Source: Blautia sp.
Lineage (GTDB): Bacteria > Bacillota > Clostridia > Lachnospirales > Lachnospiraceae
Assembly: GCA_017515945.1 (NCBI GenBank)
Contig: JAFWDX010000169.1
Span: forward strand, 1-7,565
DNA: 7,565 nt
Direction: 5' to 3'
Part shown: positions 4,168-7,565 of the stretch, piece after piece
Layout of the letters: every line of letters starts with the position of its first letter
Position numbering within the stretch: position 1 is the first letter of the stretch
Notes under the pieces: generated by a model
What the model saw: the letters and a program-made list of their open reading frames with translations, nothing else
Databases searched by the model: none
Told to the model about the DNA's origin: nothing
Translations under genes and position numbers: made by a program

Positions 4168-6216
4168 ATGGCAAGAAATTCTTGGGATGATTTCCGAAAA
4201 GAAAAACAAAGACAGCGCCAGGAAGAGGCAAAAGGGAAAAAGCACCCGGAGCCGCGAAGACAGGCAGAGTCTGAGGATGACTTCGAGGATGAGGAAGAGC
4301 CGGTAACTGTTGATTTTGCGCAGCCCCGGATTCAGGAGGATACGGATGAGGAGGAGGCGGATTTACAGCCGGAAAGGGAAATCCATCTTATAGATCTGGC
4401 CGTACCTCCGGATCTGAGGAAAACCGATTTTGAGCAGGATGGCTTAACCGGTTCCATGAAAAACGGCAGCAGGAGAAAATCCGCCCGGCCGTCCCCGCGC
4501 CCGTCACGGGTAGAGACGGACGAAGATGCGGAGATATTGGAACCGCTGACTTTTGGGAAAGCGGCAGAGGAACCTTCAGAGGATGAGGAGGAACTGCAGC
4601 CGGCACACGGTACAGCTGCCGGCAAGGCTTCACGCAGAAACGAGACTATGCAGACGGTTCGCCTGGAGCGAAAAACACAGCAATCCCAGGCGACGGCAGA
4701 AAACCGGTCAGACCGACCGGGCAGATCGGGTACAGCCGGCCGGGAACGCACAGGGCCATCGTCTTCGCAGGAAACAGTCCGTAAGGGACGCACGGGATCT
4801 TCATCTTCCCAGGAAGCAGCCCGTCAGGGGCGTACAGGATCATCATCTTCCCAGGGGACTTCCCGCCAGAGACGCGCAGAGGCTTCATCCTATAGGGGAA
4901 CAGCCCGTCAGGGACGTGCAGGCGCATCATCTGCCTCCGGAAAAAGCGCACAGCCTGTCAGGAGAAGGCAGACGGCATCGCCAGATCCGGCACAGCTGAA
5001 GGCGGCCCGAAAAGCCAACAAACAGGCTATAAAACTCCGTAAAGCGCAGGAACGAGAGGAGAGGAGGGCAAACAAGCCTCAGCCCACGGCCCGCCAGCTG
5101 CGGCGCAGGCGCAGGCTTTACGCGCGCATTGCTCTGTTCACGCTTCTGGCAGCCCTGTTTGGATTCAGCGCGTATTATTATGTGGCGCGCCGGACGTATC
5201 ATGGGTATAAAGTGATAAAATACAGCGAACAGGAGGATGTGGTTTCCACCGGGTACCTGCCGATGAATGGCAAGATCCTGCGCTACAATACGAATGAAGT
5301 CTCTCTCGTGGATGCTTCTCTTAACACACAGTGGATCGAATCGTATACCATGACCAATCCGATTGCCGACGTGCGCGGGGATCACGCTGTGATCGCTGAC
5401 AGAGACGGGACTTTGCTGCTGATGGTCGGCCCCTCCGGTATAACCGGCAGAGTCAGTACCTCCTATGCGATTGTCAAGGCCTGCGTGTCTCAGAGCGGAC
5501 TGGTGGCAGCGATCCTTGACGGCGGTTCGGATACATGGATCAATTTTTATGGCTCGGATGGATCGCTGATCGCAGAAAACCAGACGACGATGGAGGATCC
5601 TGGCTACCCGATGGATGTGGATCTCTCGGACAACGGTACATTGATGATGGTTTCTTATCAGTTTATCGACGGGAGCAAGACTACGAGCTACGTGGCATTT
5701 TACAATTTCGGAGACGCCGGACAGAATTCGGATGACCGTATTGTCAGCGGCTTTACCTATGAAGGCAAGCTCGTGCCTCAGATCCAGTGCCTTGATCCAT
5801 CCAGAAGCGTGGCCTTCAGGGATGACGGCTTCGTGATCTACTATGGAAACCAGGTTCCGAATGAGAGCAAAACGGTCAAGGTGAGCAAAGAGATCATCAG
5901 TACCTTCTACGACGAGAACAATATCGGTCTGGTTTTCAAAAACGACAACAAGGATAAGCAGTACACCATGCAGGTGTATGGGACCAACGGTGAGCTTAAA
6001 TTCAGCAAAGACTTCAATGTGCCGTATACCACAATCAAAATGAGCGACGGTTATATCATCATGTACAACAGCGGACAGCTGAGCATTGTCAGCTCCAGCG
6101 GTTCAGAACGCTTTATGGGTTCTGTGGACGGAACCATTAATAACTGCGCAAAGCTTGGACTGAACAGATATCTGCTCATCATGGATAACGGCGTGAATAT
6201 TATCCGCTTTACGTGA
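4168..6216 (+). CDS. DUF5711-like membrane-anchored protein with disordered repeat-bearing N-terminus
   Basis: A 682-residue protein in three parts. Residues 1-310 are charged and low-complexity: acidic clusters (DDFEDEEE at 37-44), then a Ser/Arg/Gly region with five 14-residue repeats (194-263), then a Lys/Arg-rich segment. One membrane helix lies at about 321-340, preceded by RRRRR, so the N-terminus should be inside the cell. The outer part (341-682) has repeated beta-strand-like segments such as SYTMTNPIADVRGDHAVIADRDGT, WINFYGSDGSLIAENQTTM and FYDENNIGLVF. These resemble, from memory, DUF5711 proteins of Lachnospiraceae and suggest a propeller-like fold. The function is unknown. I chose ATG 4168, with GAGG at 4158-4161 and 6-base spacing. 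A TTG at 4156 would add four residues but has a poorer site. The gene has its own promoter and leader hairpin. The CvpA-family neighbour suggests an envelope role. Confidence 0.85.
   Translation: MARNSWDDFRKEKQRQRQEEAKGKKHPEPRRQAESEDDFEDEEEPVTVDFAQPRIQEDTDEEEADLQPEREIHLIDLAVPPDLRKTDFEQDGLTGSMKNGSRRKSARPSPRPSRVETDEDAEILEPLTFGKAAEEPSEDEEELQPAHGTAAGKASRRNETMQTVRLERKTQQSQATAENRSDRPGRSGTAGRERTGPSSSQETVRKGRTGSSSSQEAARQGRTGSSSSQGTSRQRRAEASSYRGTARQGRAGASSASGKSAQPVRRRQTASPDPAQLKAARKANKQAIKLRKAQEREERRANKPQPTARQLRRRRRLYARIALFTLLAALFGFSAYYYVARRTYHGYKVIKYSEQEDVVSTGYLPMNGKILRYNTNEVSLVDASLNTQWIESYTMTNPIADVRGDHAVIADRDGTLLLMVGPSGITGRVSTSYAIVKACVSQSGLVAAILDGGSDTWINFYGSDGSLIAENQTTMEDPGYPMDVDLSDNGTLMMVSYQFIDGSKTTSYVAFYNFGDAGQNSDDRIVSGFTYEGKLVPQIQCLDPSRSVAFRDDGFVIYYGNQVPNESKTVKVSKEIISTFYDENNIGLVFKNDNKDKQYTMQVYGTNGELKFSKDFNVPYTTIKMSDGYIIMYNSGQLSIVSSSGSERFMGSVDGTINNCAKLGLNRYLLIMDNGVNIIRFT
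4747..4956 (+). repeat. five tandem 42-base coding repeats
   Basis: Units begin at 4747, 4789, 4831, 4873 and 4915. Each encodes 14 residues around the consensus RTGSSSSQEAARQG. Units 2 and 3 are closest and unit 5 is most diverged. The repeats lie inside the DUF5711-like gene in its predicted cytoplasmic disordered region. In-frame unit gain or loss would only change linker length. Confidence 0.85.
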
Positions 6217-6357
6217 TGGCTCAGCTGCATGCTCCTTCACAGGTATCGTTTTACATACATTTTCCATTTATTTGATTTCGCGAGTATAAACTGTCGATCA
6301 GACCACGAATGGGCTTATATGCCGGATATAACGACTCAAAATCGCTGTAACAGATGT

Positions 6358-6389
6358 GAAACAGGGGGTAGCCAGCTGCCTCCTGTTTC
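6358..6389. repeat. 15-bp hairpin inside a wider inverted repeat
   Basis: GAAACAGGGGGTAGC and GCTGCCTCCTGTTTC pair over their full length with two G-U pairs. The formal loop is only CA, so the innermost pairs must open. No T-run follows on either strand. Confidence 0.6.
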
Positions 6390-6474
6390 CGTATTCTGGT
6401 GCGGCATATGGCAGTAGTACAGACTCGGGATCTCAAACCGTGCGAACAGATTCCTTGACGAAAAATCGTTTGTG

Positions 6475-6511
6475 AATACGAGGCGATCATTCCATACGAT
6501 CGCTTCGTGTT
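6475..6511 (+). promoter_or_regulatory. 14-bp hairpin just before the CvpA-family ribosome site
   Basis: AATACGAGGCGATC (6475-6488) pairs with GATCGCTTCGTGTT (6498-6511), 14 pairs including two G-U, with a 9-base loop. It ends 8 bases before AGGAGGTGAT. Possible roles are a 5' stabiliser, a processing site or a protein-binding dyad. Confidence 0.5.
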
Positions 6512-6533
6512 AAGGATGGAGGAGGTGATTTCT

Positions 6534-7223
6534 ATGGAATGGACAGTAGTCGGTATTATTACTTTGGGTATTCTTGTGATCGGAATGATCAACGGGTGGC
6601 GTCGAGGGCTGGTAAAGGAAGTGATCTCGCTCATATTTGCCATTCTTGTTTTTGCTCTGGTCTGGGTGATCAATCCATATGTGCAAAGCTTTATAAGGGA
6701 CAGCACGGGCATACGTGATCTCGTACATAAAAACTGTGAAACCTTTGTTCAGTCTGTGGTCCCGGAAGAGGGTATCACAGTCGGCCAGGAAAATATAGTG
6801 GAGCTGCTTCCGCTGCCACAGTTTATCAAAAACGAACTGAATCAGATGAATACGGACCAGACATACGAACTGTTGGATGTTTCCGGCACGGCAGATTATG
6901 TGACGGCGTATCTGACTGAAAAAATATTCGCAGGGATCTGCTTTATCATATCCCTCATCCTGGCTTCGATCATCATAAAAATACTGGAGATTCTGCTGGA
7001 AATGATCATGAAGCTCCCGGGTCTGCATGCGGCCAATCACCTGCTTGGCGCGCTGCTGGGCGGAGTGAGGGGATTGCTTGTTGTGTGGCTGATCATGCTG
7101 GTGCTGACCCTGCTCTGCCGCACCCGGATCGGAGCGGCTGCGCTGGATATGATCAAAGGGGACAGGATCCTCAGTGTACTCTATGAGTCGAATCCGTTGG
7201 CAAAGATGTTTCTTTCCATATAA
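6534..7223 (+). CDS. CvpA family membrane protein
   Basis: A 229-residue inner-membrane protein with four predicted helices (about 5-19, 29-47, 132-151, 178-195). The family signature is visible as NGWRRGLVKEVISL after helix 1 (20-33) and as LLGALLGGVRGLLVVWLI around helix 4 (170-187). A polar loop of about 80 residues, presumably outside, separates helices 2 and 3. CvpA was named for colicin V production in E. coli. In Firmicutes the molecular role is not settled, so I give no symbol. The start at 6534 follows AGGAGGTGAT (6520-6529), an almost perfect anti-SD match, with 8 bases from AGGAGG. The GTG at 6507 lies in the leader hairpin and is rejected. The gene is followed by REP-like hairpins and then the rRNA promoter. 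Confidence 0.88.
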   Translation: MEWTVVGIITLGILVIGMINGWRRGLVKEVISLIFAILVFALVWVINPYVQSFIRDSTGIRDLVHKNCETFVQSVVPEEGITVGQENIVELLPLPQFIKNELNQMNTDQTYELLDVSGTADYVTAYLTEKIFAGICFIISLILASIIIKILEILLEMIMKLPGLHAANHLLGALLGGVRGLLVVWLIMLVLTLLCRTRIGAAALDMIKGDRILSVLYESNPLAKMFLSI

Positions 7224-7230
7224 GGAGACA

Positions 7231-7261
7231 GGGGAGACAGGGGACGGTTCTCTGTCTCCCT
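7231..7261. repeat. REP-like hairpin, GGGGACGGTTCTCTGTC type
   Basis: GGGGAGACAGGGGA pairs with TTCTCTGTCTCCCT around a CGG loop, 14 pairs with several G-U. It starts 8 bases after the CvpA stop and could act as a transcript end despite lacking a T-run. The core matches the hairpin at 599-625. Confidence 0.65.
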
Positions 7262-7264
7262 CAC

Positions 7265-7306
7265 CTGAAATGAGTCACGGGGACAGGTCCCTTGACTCAT
7301 TTTCAG
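7265..7306. repeat. REP-like hairpin, GGGGACAGGTCCC type
   Basis: CTGAAA-TGAGTCA-CG-GGGAC pairs with GTCCC-T-TGACTCA-T-TTTCAG with small bulges. It lies directly after the first hairpin, giving a paired arrangement like BIME-type REP clusters. The core GGGACAGG is shared with 1847-1880. Confidence 0.65.
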
Positions 7307-7330
7307 TCAGGCCCTGTACAGAAATCATCC

Positions 7331-7392
7331 CAAAAAGAAATTCAAAAAAACTAAAAAAAGTTGTTGACACCTCCGGAAACTCGTGGTATATT
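7331..7392 (+). promoter_or_regulatory. strong rRNA-type promoter with UP element
   Basis: TTGACA (7364-7369) and TATATT (7387-7392) are separated by exactly 17 bases. A-rich tracts at about 7331-7360 form a probable UP element. The start should be near 7399. The strength and the leader that follows point to an rRNA operon. Confidence 0.85.
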
Positions 7393-7398
7393 AACTGA

Positions 7399-7565
7399 GC
7401 TGCCTGAGTGAGGCAACACACAGAACCTTGATAACTGAACAGTGAAACACATACGATTCTCGAAAATTCTTTACGAATTATTCTTGGGAATGTCTGAAAG
7501 CCATCGGTCCTGACGGATCCGGATGACTGGAGGATGACCCAAACAAACAGTAAAAACGAGAGACA
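7399..7565 (+). other. rRNA operon leader (16S gene expected beyond the window)
   Basis: A short hairpin TGCCT-GAGTG-AGGCA (7401-7415) is followed by GAACCTTGATAACTGAACAGTG (7423-7444). This resembles the boxA-like antitermination leader that precedes 16S and 23S genes in Firmicutes (TTCTTTGAAAACT type). Two further hairpins follow: 7456-7491 (ATTCTCGA with TTGGGAAT plus an inner AATTC/GAATT) and one around CATCGGTCC/GGATCCGGATG near 7502-7526. The latter could be half of 16S processing signals. No 16S sequence is reached before base 7565, so the rRNA call is inference. Confidence 0.7.

Larger units (their letters stand above)
6217..6533. other. DUF5711-CvpA spacer with nested inverted repeats
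   Basis: No gene is evident in these 317 bases. A hairpin at 6358-6389 lies inside a wider inverted pair, ATATGCCG (6317-6324) with CGGCATAT (6402-6409), suggesting a fold of about 95 bases. Another hairpin sits just before the CvpA ribosome site. TTGACG at 6455-6460 looks like a -35, but I see no good -10 at proper spacing. No clear terminator follows the upstream gene. Confidence 0.6.

Noticed and set aside
4303..4312. GTAACTGTTG inside the DUF5711-like gene
   Set aside because: It matches 9 of 10 bases but lies in a normal coding stretch (PVTVDF) without the flanks of the other copies, so it is probably coincidence.
6507..6509. GTG as start of the CvpA-family protein
   Set aside because: It lies in the arm of a strong hairpin and upstream of the excellent ribosome site that serves ATG 6534.
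6251..6712. 153-codon - strand frame across the spacer and the start of the CvpA gene
   Set aside because: It begins inside the CvpA gene, has no ribosome site that I can see, and its protein has no recognisable domain. The spacer is better described by its inverted repeats, though an eroded gene cannot be excluded.

Overview
This window looks like chromosomal DNA from a clostridial Firmicute, most likely of the Lachnospiraceae. The signs are the order dnaX - ybaB - recR, a transketolase split into two overlapping genes, a DUF5711-type membrane protein next to a CvpA-family protein, near-perfect anti-SD ribosome sites and sigma-A type promoters. All confident genes are on the + strand. The assignment is by recognition only, without database searches.

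Layout. Positions 1-582 are the C-terminal end of dnaX (clamp-loader tau subunit), cut by the window edge. After a 289-base spacer full of repeats and hairpins come ybaB/ebfC (872-1240) and recR (1240-1836), joined by a 1-base TGATG overlap. A second spacer holds a REP-like hairpin, a good promoter and a small hairpin with a T-run. It leads into the transketolase N-terminal (2007-2846) and C-terminal (2834-3772) subunit genes, which overlap by 13 bases. A third spacer (3773-4167) has two 81-base tandem units, a long bulged hairpin, a promoter and a strong 5' leader hairpin. It precedes a 682-residue protein with a disordered, repeat-bearing cytoplasmic half, one membrane helix and a DUF5711-like outer domain. 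A fourth spacer (6217-6533), with several large inverted repeats, precedes the CvpA-family gene (6534-7223). The window ends with two back-to-back REP-like hairpins and a very strong promoter (TTGACA-17-TATATT, A-rich upstream element) with a boxA-like leader. This is almost certainly the start of an rRNA operon whose 16S gene lies just past the edge.

The conserved genes are ordinary: clamp loading and recombinational repair (dnaX, ybaB, recR), the pentose phosphate pathway (split transketolase), and two envelope proteins. The unusual part is between the genes. (1) A 42-base module (ATTTACTGCG...CGCAGGCGTGCCTTGGCAG) occurs three times. In all three copies it reads through in frame as a peptide of the form IYC[DE][TN]AGVPWQ[IVM]RE, within short open frames that start at the stop codon of dnaX or tktC. 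(2) The 10-mer GTAACTGTTC occurs five times exactly, always outside the confident genes and in both orientations, and a related sequence is in the rRNA leader. (3) GGGGACGG/GGGACAGG-type hairpins occur at four places. Together these look like families of dispersed intergenic elements, one of which may encode or derive from a small peptide. A second point is that the transketolase N-subunit has Tyr where the family has a conserved thiamine-diphosphate-site His.
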